A stretch of DNA of 64,000 bases, taken from Alphaproteobacteria bacterium. GTDB lineage: Bacteria; Pseudomonadota; Alphaproteobacteria; Rhodobacterales; Rhodobacteraceae. The notes beneath the pieces were generated by a model that worked only from the letters and a program-made list of their open reading frames with translations, did not search any database and was not told the DNA's origin. Below are positions 50,730-59,149 of the stretch, in pieces. The stretch lies in contig JAUHVR010000002.1 of assembly GCA_030424865.1 (NCBI GenBank), forward strand, positions 310,001-374,000. Reading direction: 5' to 3'. The translations under genes were made by a program, and so were the position numbers. Each line of letters begins with the position of its first letter. Within the stretch, counting starts at the first letter, position 1.

Positions 50730-51185
50730 TCAGTCGAACTTGCGCGAGGGCGCCAGAACCTTGGCCTCGCCGATCAGCACCTTCTTGCCATCGACAGCGC
50801 AGTGGCAATCCAGCGTCACGCGGCGCTTGGCATGGTCGATGTCGGTCACCTTGACCTCGGCATAGACCATGTCCCCCGGGCGCACCGGCGCCAGGAACTT
50901 CAGCGTCTGGCCCATGTAGACCGTGCCGTGCCCGGGCAATTGCTCGCCGATCACGGCCGAGATCAGACCCGCCGTCAGCATCCCGTGGGCGATGCGGCCC
51001 TGAAAGATCGTGTCCTGTGCATAGTCATCGTCCATGTGGACCGGATTGTGGTCGGTTGAGACCTCGGCAAACATCTGGATATCGCGGTCGGTTACCTGTT
51101 TGCGCAGGTGACGGGTCATCCCCATCTCAATGTCCTCGATGCAGATTGTGCCTCTGGGCATGTTGTCCAGCATATCGGGCTCCAT
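50730..51185 (-). CDS. MaoC-family dehydratase ((R)-enoyl-CoA hydratase-like)
   Basis: A 151-residue hot-dog-fold protein. The MaoC hydratase motif FAEVSTDHNPVHMDDDYAQDTIFQGRIAHGMLTAGLISAVIGEQL contains the catalytic D-x4-H pair (DHNPVH). It probably hydrates trans-2-enoyl-CoA to (R)-3-hydroxyacyl-CoA, as PhaJ does, though related domains are transferases. Start at ATG 51185 after GAGGT; two further ATGs (51173, 51161) follow in frame. Not in an operon with a recognised partner. Confidence 0.85.
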   Translation of the reverse strand: MEPDMLDNMPRGTICIEDIEMGMTRHLRKQVTDRDIQMFAEVSTDHNPVHMDDDYAQDTIFQGRIAHGMLTAGLISAVIGEQLPGHGTVYMGQTLKFLAPVRPGDMVYAEVKVTDIDHAKRRVTLDCHCAVDGKKVLIGEAKVLAPSRKFD

Positions 51186-51266
51186 GATATTGACCTCGCA
51201 ATAAATGGACCTCTTGGGTGCCATTCGTGCAACTTTATTACTTTGCAATTGCAGAAAATCAAGGAA

Positions 51267-52007
51267 TTAATGCGACGTCACAGAGGCATCTTTCGTCGCA
51301 CCCTCGGTCCAGGTGGTCAGGGTTTTCCCAGTGTCTTCCAGGTCTTCCTGTTCGGCCCAAAGCGACCGCAGGGTGGGGGCATCAGCTGCAAAAGAGACGT
51401 CCAGCGTCGTGCATCCCCACAGCCGATCCGTGCGGAAGTGTCTGAAACCCTTGCGCAATTCGCACCAGGCGGCCAGCAGGACGCAGTCCTGGTAATAGAC
51501 CAGCGCAAGCGGACGGACGGTGCGCACCGTCTCGACCTCGGCCAGGTTCCGATAGGTGATCTCAAGCTTTTGCGCGCTGCGAATGGCATCGCGCAGGACC
51601 GAGATCGGCACAGAGTCCCAACAGGCGTCATCCCGCGGCGCACCATGGGGTGAGACGACCAGCCAATCGGCGGGCCCATGCAAATCCTCGATCTTTTCGC
51701 AGATCCGGATTGCCGCGCGATTCAGCGCGCTGTCACCGGTGCGCGCCAGCATCGAAAGGCCCACGCGCAGCGCCTCGATCTCTTCCAGGTCAAAGTTCAG
51801 CGGCGGCAGGTCATAGCCCCGGCGCAGCACATAGCCGACACCCGATTCACCCTCGATCGGGGTGCGCATCGCCTGCAGAGCCGCGATGTCGCGATAGATC
51901 GTCCTGACCGAAACCTCGAGCTTTTGTGCCATCTCGTCCGCCGTCATCGGGCGGGTCGCGGCGCGCAGGATCTGGATCAGTTCAAACAGGCGGCTGGTGC
52001 GGCGCAT
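51267..52007 (-). CDS. YafY-type HTH/WYL transcriptional regulator
   Basis: A 246-residue protein. The N-terminal winged helix (RLFELIQILRAATRPMTADEMAQKLEVSVRTIYRDIAALQA) is of DeoR/HTH_11 type, and the C-terminal WYL domain is recognisable (VRTVRPLALVYYQDCVLLAAWCELRKGFRHFRTDRL). WYL domains sense nucleotides or small ligands in various regulators. It is divergent from a small unknown gene across a perfect 10-bp palindrome likely to be its operator. Start at ATG 52007; an upstream extension overlaps that operator. Confidence 0.82.
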   Translation of the reverse strand: MRRTSRLFELIQILRAATRPMTADEMAQKLEVSVRTIYRDIAALQAMRTPIEGESGVGYVLRRGYDLPPLNFDLEEIEALRVGLSMLARTGDSALNRAAIRICEKIEDLHGPADWLVVSPHGAPRDDACWDSVPISVLRDAIRSAQKLEITYRNLAEVETVRTVRPLALVYYQDCVLLAAWCELRKGFRHFRTDRLWGCTTLDVSFAADAPTLRSLWAEQEDLEDTGKTLTTWTEGATKDASVTSH

Positions 52008-52044
52008 GGGCGGGCTCCTTTCACATGCTGACACCTTAGCAAAG

Positions 52045-52070
52045 CCCCCTGACAACACCCTGTCAGGGGG
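52045..52070. promoter_or_regulatory. Perfect inverted repeat, probable WYL-regulator operator
   Basis: CCCCCTGACA (52045-52054) is repeated perfectly as TGTCAGGGGG (52061-52070) with a 6-base spacer, midway between the WYL regulator start and the divergent small gene. YafY-type regulators commonly bind TGACA-type palindromes near their own promoters. Confidence 0.6.
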
Positions 52071-52114
52071 GATTTGCGACACCGGGATCAGACCAGAAAA
52101 CCGGAGCTTTCGCG

Positions 52115-52372
52115 ATGATGTATTACGATCACGCCAGCATGATGGCGCTTGACCCCATGTCCTTGGCCCGCCAGCAAGAGACGCGCCTGCGCGGCGCTTT
52201 AAGGCAAGACATCGGGCAATACGAAGGGACCTACCGAGAGGCCTTGCCGCCTAACGCAGAAACCCGATCGAAAAGCGCGGTGCGGCCTGATGTCCGGCCA
52301 GATAGGACTGCAAGGCCTGGGCTTCGGGCTGTTCTTGCGTCCTGGTTTCAGCGGCGGCCAACCCACCCGTGA
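52115..52372 (+). CDS. Small unknown protein divergent from the WYL regulator
   Basis: An 85-residue basic protein with no recognised domain. Residues 1-45 lie in their own DNA, after the operator, but residues 46-85 overlap the opposite-strand 3' end of the HAD gene by about 120 bases. A weak CCGGAG lies about ten bases before the ATG. It could be a genuine regulated gene, a truncated remnant, or chance. Coding likelihood is moderate at best. Confidence 0.35.
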   Translation: MMYYDHASMMALDPMSLARQQETRLRGALRQDIGQYEGTYREALPPNAETRSKSAVRPDVRPDRTARPGLRAVLASWFQRRPTHP

Positions 52373-53123
52373 TAAAGAGCGCATCGATGTCTTCGCCCGC
52401 CGCGCCAGAAATATCGGTGTGGATGCCGTCGCCAATGGCCAGGATGCGCTCGTTTGGCACATCCTTGCCAAGCGCCGCCAGACGCCGCCGCGCCAGATCA
52501 TAGATCGGCGGGTGCGGCTTGCCGAAATAAAGGCTCTCGCCCCCCATCTCGGTGTAAAGCTGCGCAATTGCGCCCGCACACCATTCGCGTTCCTCACCCC
52601 GGTCCACGACGATATCAGGGTTGGCGCACAGTAGCTTCAGCCCCTTCTGCTTCGCCAGCAGCAACTGCGGGCGGTTGTCCGCAGGGTCGGCCTTCGGGTC
52701 GAAGGGACCGCAACAGACGATCCCCTCGGCCTCGTCCAGCGGCACCTGCGTGATCTCGACCGGGGCGTCCAACAGCTGCAAGGGTTCAAAGAACGGCAGG
52801 TCGTGCGGTTGACCCATGAACCAGACCTTCTGACCAACCGCGCCCTGAAACATCGCCGACCGCCCGCTGTCGCCGCTGGTGGCGATGTCGTCATAGGCGT
52901 CTGCGGGCACCTTGAAGCGCACCAGTTGCTTGGCCACCTCGTGCCGTGACCGTGGCGCGTTGGTCACCAGGATCACCGTGCCGCCGTTGGCCCGATAGGC
53001 CTGCAGCGCGGCAACCGCCGCCGGAAAGGCCGTGACGCCGTTGTGCACACAGCCCCAAAGGTCGACAAAAAGTGCGTCATAATTTTCGGAAATGGCGGAT
53101 AGCTGCTCAATAATCTGCGTCAC
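52251..53123 (-). CDS. NagD-like HAD phosphatase (class IIA)
   Basis: A 290-residue HAD-superfamily hydrolase. Motif I is DALFVDLWGCVHNG (the nucleophile Asp in DLWG is canonical for this subfamily), motif II VILVTNAPR, and motif IV AIGDGIHTDISGAAGEDID. The C2 cap of class IIA sits between. Substrates may include sugar or nucleotide phosphates; not assigned. Its 3' end overlaps the small gene at 52115 on the opposite strand. Divergent from the membrane protein at 53193. Confidence 0.85.
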   Translation of the reverse strand: MTQIIEQLSAISENYDALFVDLWGCVHNGVTAFPAAVAALQAYRANGGTVILVTNAPRSRHEVAKQLVRFKVPADAYDDIATSGDSGRSAMFQGAVGQKVWFMGQPHDLPFFEPLQLLDAPVEITQVPLDEAEGIVCCGPFDPKADPADNRPQLLLAKQKGLKLLCANPDIVVDRGEEREWCAGAIAQLYTEMGGESLYFGKPHPPIYDLARRRLAALGKDVPNERILAIGDGIHTDISGAAGEDIDALFITGGLAAAETRTQEQPEAQALQSYLAGHQAAPRFSIGFLR

Positions 53124-53192
53124 GGGGATCTCCGGCCCAAGGTGTTTGGCGCCTTGCTGGACCCAAACGCGGCAATAGGCAATGGTCCTTTC

Positions 53193-54086
53193 ATGACACG
53201 AGCATGGCTATGGTATCTGCGGGCAACAGTCGGGCTGGGCGCAATCTTTACCGCGCTCTCCGAGCTGCTGTTCTATCCGGTCTCAAGCGACGTCGATCTG
53301 GGGACGCTGGCGCTGTTCTACGGCATCGGCGCGGTCTTTGCCGTGGCCGTTGTGGCCCGCCGCAGTTCGGCCGGATGGCTGGGGTTCTATATTGTCGCAA
53401 CCATCGTCGGCTACGCCGCCGAAGGCGTCGTCGTGCCCGAGATCTACACCGCCATGCCCTTTACCATCGTCTGGACCAGCCTGGCCTGGCACGCGCTGAT
53501 CTCGGGCCTGATCGGCGTCTGGCTGGTCCGGTCGCTGTCTCATGCACGTGCCGTGGTCTTTGCGGTGTTCTGCCTTGGATTTGGCCTCTACCTCGGTCTT
53601 TGGGGCGGCTATTTCTGGGGCGCGGAAGAGGCATCGATCCCCTATGTCGAACAGGCCCCCTGGGGCTTTGCCCTGTTTTTTGCCGGTCACCTGATCCTGC
53701 CGGGCGGCTCACCGCCCAGGCCTGCCTCTGGCGCTGTCATCGCGCTGTCCGGCGCGCTGATGCTGGTCGGGTTCGTCCTGTTGACGCTGGCGCAGCCGAT
53801 GCCCGGCATGGTGCTCTTGCCGCCGTTGATCGGTCTCAGCATCCTGGCCGCAAAGGGGCAAGGCGGGCCTCTCTGGCCAAGTCTGCGCTGGTCCCGGATC
53901 TGGATCGCGGCGCTGATCCCAATCGCCGCTTTGCTGGTCCAAACCTTGGTACAAGGCACCTCGGGCGTGGCCGAAATGAACCTCTGGACCATCCTGATCG
54001 CTGGTCCGGCCTCGGTCGGCCTGCTGCTCTATGCCTTTGTCCAGGCACTAAAAAACGGGCGCAAGGCAAGCCTGCGCCCGTCTTGA
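53193..54086 (+). CDS. Polytopic membrane protein of unknown function
   Basis: A 297-residue protein with about eight hydrophobic segments, starting MTRAWLWYLRATVGLGAIF and ending KNGRKASLRPS. No transporter motif or catalytic signature is recognisable. The ATG at 53193 is preferred to 53142 because it directly precedes the first helix. Its last 37 bases also form the terminator hairpin of the convergent pyrophosphatase gene. Confidence 0.65.
   Translation: MTRAWLWYLRATVGLGAIFTALSELLFYPVSSDVDLGTLALFYGIGAVFAVAVVARRSSAGWLGFYIVATIVGYAAEGVVVPEIYTAMPFTIVWTSLAWHALISGLIGVWLVRSLSHARAVVFAVFCLGFGLYLGLWGGYFWGAEEASIPYVEQAPWGFALFFAGHLILPGGSPPRPASGAVIALSGALMLVGFVLLTLAQPMPGMVLLPPLIGLSILAAKGQGGPLWPSLRWSRIWIAALIPIAALLVQTLVQGTSGVAEMNLWTILIAGPASVGLLLYAFVQALKNGRKASLRPS
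54050..54081 (-). terminator. Terminator for the pyrophosphatase gene, embedded in the neighbouring gene
   Basis: Read on the minus strand, ACGGGCGCAGGC pairs with GCCTTGCGCCCGT (one bulge), followed by TTTTTT. It starts 22 bases after the ppaC stop and lies within the 3' coding end of the opposite-strand membrane-protein gene. Confidence 0.75.
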
Positions 54087-54103
54087 ATGTCCTTTGAAAG
54101 CGA

Positions 54104-55024
54104 TCAGACTTTCAGGTTCGGAATGATCTGCTTTTTACGGCTCACAACGCCGGGCAGCACAACGCTGTCACCTTCGGCCGTGGCGTCAAAGCTCTTGGCG
54201 GCAACCGATTTCACCAGGTCGTTCGGCACAAGCAGGGTCGATTCCTCGTTCAGGATGTCGACGACAAACAGCAGCACCTGATCCACACCATCTTCCGAGG
54301 CCACGGTGGTCATGGTCTCCATCAGGGATGCCTTGCGGTCCAGCACGGTCGCGGGCGAGGTCGTCTCCAGCACCGAAACGCGGAACTTGGTGCCGTCGAC
54401 TTCGTATTCCTTGCTGTCCATGCGCAGCAGCTCGGCGTCCGAAAACGCGCTGACGTCCGACTTGGCAGCGAACATGTCAGCGGCATAGGCGGGAATGTCG
54501 ATACCCAGATCGGCGGCCAGTTTCTCGGCAACCGCCTTGTCGTGGTCGGTGGTGGTGGGCGAGCGGAATTCCAGCGTGTCCGACAGGATGCAGCTCAGGG
54601 CCGCGCCTTTGACCGCTTCGGGCATCTTGGCGGCATCGTCGCCGATCAGGTCCATCATGATGGTCGCGGTGCAAGCCAGCGGGCGCACGGTGATGTCGAT
54701 CGGGCCCTTGGTTTCCAGGCCGCCAACCAGCTTGTGGTGGTCGATGATCGCCTTGATGTCGGCACTGTTGATGCCCTCGGGCAGCTCGGACGGGTTGTTG
54801 GTGTCAACGATGACGACCGGCGCGCCCTCTTCAACGCCCTCGATGATCGCGGGCTTTTCCAGGCCCCAGCGCTCCAGCATGAAAGCCGCTTCGGTGTTCG
54901 GCTCGCCCAGCAGTGCAGGCGCGGCGGCTTCGCCTTTCACCTCGTTCAGATACCAGGCCCAGATGATCGGGGCGCCTGTGCTGTCGGTGTCGGGGGATTT
55001 GTGGCCAAAAACCTGGGTGGTCAT
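54104..55024 (-). CDS. ppaC: Manganese-dependent inorganic pyrophosphatase (family II)
   Basis: A 306-residue DHH-family phosphoesterase that hydrolyses pyrophosphate to phosphate. The metal ligands are in FGHKSPDTDST (N-terminal), VIVDTNNPSEL, AIIDHHKLVG (the DHH motif) and a later acidic block; the DHHA2 C-terminal domain closes the site, with SRKKQIIP binding substrate. Family II enzymes replace the common PpA in some bacteria and are Mn2+/Co2+ activated. Full length and monocistronic. Confidence 0.93.
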   Translation of the reverse strand: MTTQVFGHKSPDTDSTGAPIIWAWYLNEVKGEAAAPALLGEPNTEAAFMLERWGLEKPAIIEGVEEGAPVVIVDTNNPSELPEGINSADIKAIIDHHKLVGGLETKGPIDITVRPLACTATIMMDLIGDDAAKMPEAVKGAALSCILSDTLEFRSPTTTDHDKAVAEKLAADLGIDIPAYAADMFAAKSDVSAFSDAELLRMDSKEYEVDGTKFRVSVLETTSPATVLDRKASLMETMTTVASEDGVDQVLLFVVDILNEESTLLVPNDLVKSVAAKSFDATAEGDSVVLPGVVSRKKQIIPNLKV

Positions 55025-55150
55025 ATCGGGGTCCTCGTGGGAGAAAAATCAATATCGCGCGCGTTATAGGCAGCGCCACCCCACTTGTCACCACACCCAC
55101 CTGCGACTTACCGTCAGCCCCGCCCTGCACCAGGGACATGGCCCCGGTTT

Positions 55151-55210
55151 CTTCTTGCCCGAAATATCCCGGGGGTAGGGGCCAAAGGCCCCAAGGGGGC
55201 AGCGCCCCCT
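55151..55210 (-). repeat. Trailer element, divergent copy 5, with two GC hairpins
   Basis: On the minus strand two hairpins, AAGGGGGC-GCT-GCCCCCTT and GGGGCC-TTT-GGCCCC, precede GGGATATTTCGGGCAAGAAG (55151-55170). The A/T-G block resembles the trailer motif (14 of 22 positions). It starts about 48 bases after the KpsE stop, on its strand, and may be the 3' end region of the capsule-export operon. Confidence 0.45.
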
Positions 55211-55236
55211 TTCCCGCGCGCCAGCGCTCATAATGC

Positions 55237-55253
55237 GTGCCCCAAAGGGGCAC
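55237..55253 (-). terminator. Short stem-loop after the KpsE-like gene
   Basis: GTGCCCC-AAA-GGGGCAC, a perfect 7-bp hairpin, lies four bases after the stop. It has no T tract, so it is a weak candidate. Confidence 0.35.
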
Positions 55254-55257
55254 CCAA

Positions 55258-56817
55258 TCAGGTCGAGACCTGTTCGCGCAGGATCGACGCCGTGATCGAG
55301 ATCATCAGGTAGATCCCGGAAAAGATCAGGAACGCGAGGATCGTGTTTTCAAAGGCGCGCGGATAGCTCGGATCCTCGGACGCCACCGGCTCCACGCTGG
55401 TTGTCAGATAGCGCGCCTGGCTGTCGGCATCCCGCCGCGCCTGCTCCAACCGCTCCAGCGCGGCCTGCAACATCAGGTCCCGCGTCGCAAGGTCGGCCTG
55501 CGCCAGCTGGATCTGGACCGACACCTCGGCCAATGACGCCTCGCCAGCCGAGGCCGTGGTCATCTGCGCGTTCAACTCGGTCAAAAGCGTGTTGAGCCGC
55601 CGGATGTCCCCGCGCAGCCCTTCGACCTTGGCCGCGTTGGGGCGGGCATTGTCCAGTTGCGCCTGCAGATCCAGCGATTTTTCCTGAATCTGAACCTCGA
55701 TATTGTTGATCTGCCCGCGCAGCGCGGTGATCCGCCCCTCGGGGTCGACAATCGAGCCTTCCTGCTGCAGGCGCACCAGCTTTTCCTGCGCTTCGGCCCG
55801 CGCCAGTTGCGCCTCTTGCAGACCTTGCGACGCGTCCTCGACCGCGTTCGAGCGTTTGCGCAGCGACAGGTTGTCGACGCGTTCCTCGGCATAGCCGATC
55901 AGCGCCTGGCTGAAGGCGGCCGCCACCTCGGGTTCAGCCGCGGCGATCTCCATGCGTATCACGCCCTCGGTCGGGTCATAGCCGATCTCGATGTTGCGCT
56001 TGTAGGTGCGATAGGCCTCTTCGTTCGAGGGATCCTCGCTCAGCCGCTGGATCGGGTCGATCCAGTCCTGCGTGTAATGCGCCTTGAATCCCACGTCCTG
56101 GTCCAGCCGCAGCATCGCGTCCTTTGACTGCAGATAGGACTGCACGGCAATTGCGTCCTGGTTGGTGGCAAACTGCGTGCCGCTGAACAGCCCGCCAAGG
56201 TTCCCCCCGCTTTCCGCCTTCAGGATCAGGAACTCGGATTTGGTCGCATACATCGGCGTGGCAACGGCGTAGTAATAGAACCCCGCCAGAAAGGTCGGCA
56301 GGAAGACAAAAAAGGCCAGCCGCGTCATCAGCAGCATCATCTTGCGACGGCGGCGTTTCGCCAGATCGCGCTGGACCTTCATGATCTCGGCCGCGCGGCG
56401 CTCGCTTGGGCTGGCGACATCTGTTGAAGGAAGATGAGATTTGTCGACCACCTTGGTCGCGGGCAGCTTGGCCAGCGGTTGCTTGTCCTGCGGCACGGGC
56501 AACTTGTCTTCGTCGATCTTCGGCTCGCCGCCAGTCACCAGATCCAGCGCCACGTCGCGCTGAAACGGATCGATCCCCTTGGCCCGCAGCAGGCGCACCG
56601 CGTCGTAATCCGAGGTCGGCGCAAGCCCGTGTTTCTGCGCCACCCGCCGCGCCATGCGCAGCTGGCGGCCGGTCAGCCCCTCGCGCCGGATGGCGTCCAG
56701 ATCGGTGTCGGGCGCCGGGGCGGCCTGTGGCTGCGCCTCGGGTTTCGGGGCGGCCTTGGGTGTCTCGGACGACAGGGGGCGCAGGCGGTACTTCTTAGCC
56801 TTGGGTTTCATAGTCAT
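55258..56817 (-). CDS. kpsE: Capsule polysaccharide export inner-membrane protein (KpsE/BexC/CtrB-like)
   Basis: A 519-residue PCP-3-type protein. A cytoplasmic basic N-terminus of about 160 residues precedes TM1 (about 165-190, FFVFLPTFLAGFYYY), a large periplasmic coiled-coil region with Ser/Glu repeats, and TM2 near the C-terminus (LAFLIFSGIYLMISI). The polysaccharide co-polymerase signature AVATPMYATKSEFLILK is typical. It links the inner-membrane ABC exporter to the outer-membrane channel. The long basic N-terminus is unusual for KpsE. It overlaps KpsT by 23 bases. The start is ATG 56817 or 56811. Confidence 0.83.
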   Translation of the reverse strand: MTMKPKAKKYRLRPLSSETPKAAPKPEAQPQAAPAPDTDLDAIRREGLTGRQLRMARRVAQKHGLAPTSDYDAVRLLRAKGIDPFQRDVALDLVTGGEPKIDEDKLPVPQDKQPLAKLPATKVVDKSHLPSTDVASPSERRAAEIMKVQRDLAKRRRRKMMLLMTRLAFFVFLPTFLAGFYYYAVATPMYATKSEFLILKAESGGNLGGLFSGTQFATNQDAIAVQSYLQSKDAMLRLDQDVGFKAHYTQDWIDPIQRLSEDPSNEEAYRTYKRNIEIGYDPTEGVIRMEIAAAEPEVAAAFSQALIGYAEERVDNLSLRKRSNAVEDASQGLQEAQLARAEAQEKLVRLQQEGSIVDPEGRITALRGQINNIEVQIQEKSLDLQAQLDNARPNAAKVEGLRGDIRRLNTLLTELNAQMTTASAGEASLAEVSVQIQLAQADLATRDLMLQAALERLEQARRDADSQARYLTTSVEPVASEDPSYPRAFENTILAFLIFSGIYLMISITASILREQVST

Positions 56818-57454
56818 AGAGCTTTTTCGCTTCTTCCAAGGTGTCAAACATGTGGATCTTGCCATCCATCAGAACGGCGGCTTTCCGCACGAACTTCTGC
56901 AGGATCTCGGGCTGGTGCGAGACGATGATGATCGTCGCCGTTTTCAGCTTTTCGGCCAGGATCTCGGACGCACGGCGGTTGAACTCGACATCCGTCGAAT
57001 TCGGCATGCCCTCGTCGATCAGGTAGATGTCGAAATCCAGCGCCAGCATCAGGGAAAAGGTGAACCGCGCGCGCATGCCCTGCGAATAGGTGCCAATCGG
57101 CTGATCGAAATATTCACCCAACCCACAGAGCCAGCGGCAGAAGGCCTCGACATAGTCGGGATCCAAACCATAGAGCCGGGCAATGAACCGGGCGTTTTCC
57201 ATCGCCGACTGGCGCGAGATCACACCGCCCATGAAACCCAGCGGAAAAGACACGCGGCTGGTGCGGGTGATCACGCCTTCGTCGGGTTTTTCCAGCCCGG
57301 CCATCATCTTGATGACGGTGGTCTTGCCCGTGCCATTGGGGGCCAGGATCCCCAGCGAGGTGCCCGGATCGACGCGAAACGACACCCTGTCCAGGATCAC
57401 CTTGCGGCGAGCCCCGGTCCAGAACGACTTACTCACGCTGTCGAACTCAAGCAT
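56795..57454 (-). CDS. kpsT: Polysaccharide exporter ATP-binding protein KpsT-like
   Basis: A 219-residue ABC ATPase. Walker A is LGILAPNGTGKTTVIKM (residues 34-50), the signature YSQGMRARFTFSLMLALDFDIYLIDEGMPN carries Walker B, and VSHQPEILQKFVRKAAVLMDGKI has the H-loop. The signature with YSxGMRAR is characteristic of KpsT-type exporters of group 2/3 capsules. It overlaps KpsE; the cognate permease KpsM is not in this window. The intergenic DNA upstream carries the promoter. Confidence 0.9.
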   Translation of the reverse strand: MLEFDSVSKSFWTGARRKVILDRVSFRVDPGTSLGILAPNGTGKTTVIKMMAGLEKPDEGVITRTSRVSFPLGFMGGVISRQSAMENARFIARLYGLDPDYVEAFCRWLCGLGEYFDQPIGTYSQGMRARFTFSLMLALDFDIYLIDEGMPNSTDVEFNRRASEILAEKLKTATIIIVSHQPEILQKFVRKAAVLMDGKIHMFDTLEEAKKLYDYETQG

Positions 57455-57586
57455 CCGGCGGTCCTGATACTGCTGCTCTTACCCTTTGACAGGGTTTGCT
57501 TGCTCTCGTGTTAAGCAGAAACTTTGGCGGCATTATGGCCCGGATTGGAAACAAAAAACAGCGAAATGGAAACAGCCCGTGACCAT

Positions 57587-57623
57587 GAAAAACGGGCCGC
57601 AGAGAAACTGCGGCCCGTTTTTC
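57587..57623. terminator. Bidirectional terminator downstream of nhaA
   Basis: A perfect 16-bp stem GAAAAACGGGCCGCAG / CTGCGGCCCGTTTTTC with a 5-base loop. The A and T tracts let it work in either direction. It starts 16 bases after the nhaA stop. Confidence 0.85.
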
Positions 57624-57639
57624 ACGCATGCGGCGCCGC

Positions 57640-58938
57640 TCAGAGCTCTTGTTTCTGAACCCGGAACACGATGCCCGCCACGATCGAGATCCCGGCTGCG
57701 GCAAAGCTGAGCAGCGCGCCCATCTTGGCAGCGTCCTGCACGGGGCCGGGGTCAAAGGCGACCGAGGCCACAAACAGCGAGACGGTAAAGCCGATGGCCG
57801 CGACAAAGCCGATGACCACCAGATCGATGATCCTCATGCCTTGGGGAATGCCCAGCTTCAACGGCACGGCGGCGAACCAGCCAAAGATCAGGATGCCCAC
57901 GGGTTTGCCGATGATCAGACCGGCCAGAACCAGCCAGGTCGCATCGCCGATCGAGCTGAAGGTGACGCCTGCGTTCAGCAGGCCAAAGAAGAACAGCACC
58001 ACCTCGACCGGGTGTTTCAGCATGTGTTCACATTCGTTCAGCAGGTCATGCAGGTATTTCTCGGCCTCGCTGAAGATGCCAAAGGCGCGGTCGGCGTGCG
58101 GCAGGGTCGGTACGATGGGCAAAAGCCCCAGCGCCGGGTGCAGGCCCGATTGCGCAAAGCCGTACCAGCTGCAGGCCCCTGCCAGCAGGTAGGGCCAGAA
58201 GTGCAGCCGCTTGCGGACCCAGGTCGAGGTTGGGCGCGATTGCTTGCCCCGGTCCATGGCGCGCGGCAGCCAGTTGAACAGAACATAGACCCCGATGGCC
58301 GAGGCCAGCGAGAACAAGAGCCACACCGGCGCCAGGTCGCCCGACGGGTAAAAGACCGCCAGAATGATCAGGCCCGCCGCATCGTCGGCGATGGCCAGAA
58401 GCAGCAGAAAGCGCACCGCCGGGTGGCCCGCGCCAAAGACCAGGCGGCCCACCAGATAGGAAAACGCGATGTCTGTGGCTGTCGGGATCGCCCAGCCGTT
58501 GGCAACCGCGTCATAGGTCTCGGACCCCATGACAGCGGCCAGGCCCAGGTAGACCGCGATGGGGCCAAACATGCCGCCAGCGGTGGCAAAAAGCGGCGTT
58601 GCCGCCTTTTTCCCGCGCAATGATCCGTTTTTCAGGATCACCGCCTCCCAGACCTCTTTCGCGGCAATCGCGAAGAAAAAGGCCATCAGCACGTCGTTCA
58701 CCAGGTAGTGAAACGACAGAACCTTGGCGGTGCCGGGCGCGCCAAAGGCGTCATAGCCCTTGCCATAGGCCTTTTTCCAATAGTCATAATCCAGGCCGAT
58801 CCAGTCGTTGAACCAGATCGGGTATTCGACAAGGTGGTGATAGCTGTGTGCGTCGATATTGGCCCAGACCAGGGCGATGAGCGCGCCGATGATCAGCAGC
58901 AGCGAATAGTTGGTGACAAAATTCCAGACGCGATACAT
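57640..58938 (-). CDS. nhaA: Na+/H+ antiporter NhaA
   Basis: A 432-residue inner-membrane antiporter with about 11-12 helices. The conserved PTATDIAFSYLVG segment (including the Asp133-like residue) and the ion-site AIADDAAGLIILA (equivalent to E. coli Asp163/Asp164) are present. It exports Na+ for H+ and supports pH and salt tolerance, fitting a marine bacterium. The ATG at 58938 is chosen; an in-frame 58971 adds eleven residues. Monocistronic with a terminator behind it. Confidence 0.93.
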   Translation of the reverse strand: MYRVWNFVTNYSLLLIIGALIALVWANIDAHSYHHLVEYPIWFNDWIGLDYDYWKKAYGKGYDAFGAPGTAKVLSFHYLVNDVLMAFFFAIAAKEVWEAVILKNGSLRGKKAATPLFATAGGMFGPIAVYLGLAAVMGSETYDAVANGWAIPTATDIAFSYLVGRLVFGAGHPAVRFLLLLAIADDAAGLIILAVFYPSGDLAPVWLLFSLASAIGVYVLFNWLPRAMDRGKQSRPTSTWVRKRLHFWPYLLAGACSWYGFAQSGLHPALGLLPIVPTLPHADRAFGIFSEAEKYLHDLLNECEHMLKHPVEVVLFFFGLLNAGVTFSSIGDATWLVLAGLIIGKPVGILIFGWFAAVPLKLGIPQGMRIIDLVVIGFVAAIGFTVSLFVASVAFDPGPVQDAAKMGALLSFAAAGISIVAGIVFRVQKQEL

Positions 58939-59090
58939 GGGTCCCCCGAGCCGATATGCTTTCCCGTTCAAGCGGGTGTACCTGATGAAAACACACCCGG
59001 CAACGAAACGGCAGCGCTAACTGCCCAAATCGCGGTCATTGGGTATGCGTGTGGCCTGTCTCAAACGGTGCCGCTTGCCCGAAGCTGCAC

Positions 59091-59129
59091 AAAAAAACGG
59101 CAGGGGGTTCGCGAACGCCCTGCCGTTTT
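59091..59129. terminator. Bidirectional terminator after the permease gene
   Basis: AAAACGGCAGGG pairs with CCCTGCCGTTTT, perfect over 12 bp, around a GGTTCG-type inner hairpin. It has A and T tracts on both sides and lies about 21 bases after the permease stop. Confidence 0.8.
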
Positions 59130-59149
59130 CCGTGTCCAAGAGTCAAAGC

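Noticed and set aside
53204-54097. 297-codon forward frame over the membrane protein at 53193
   Set aside because: The overlapping frame gives a continuous multi-helix membrane protein, whereas this one is Arg-rich and lacks hydrophobic segments.
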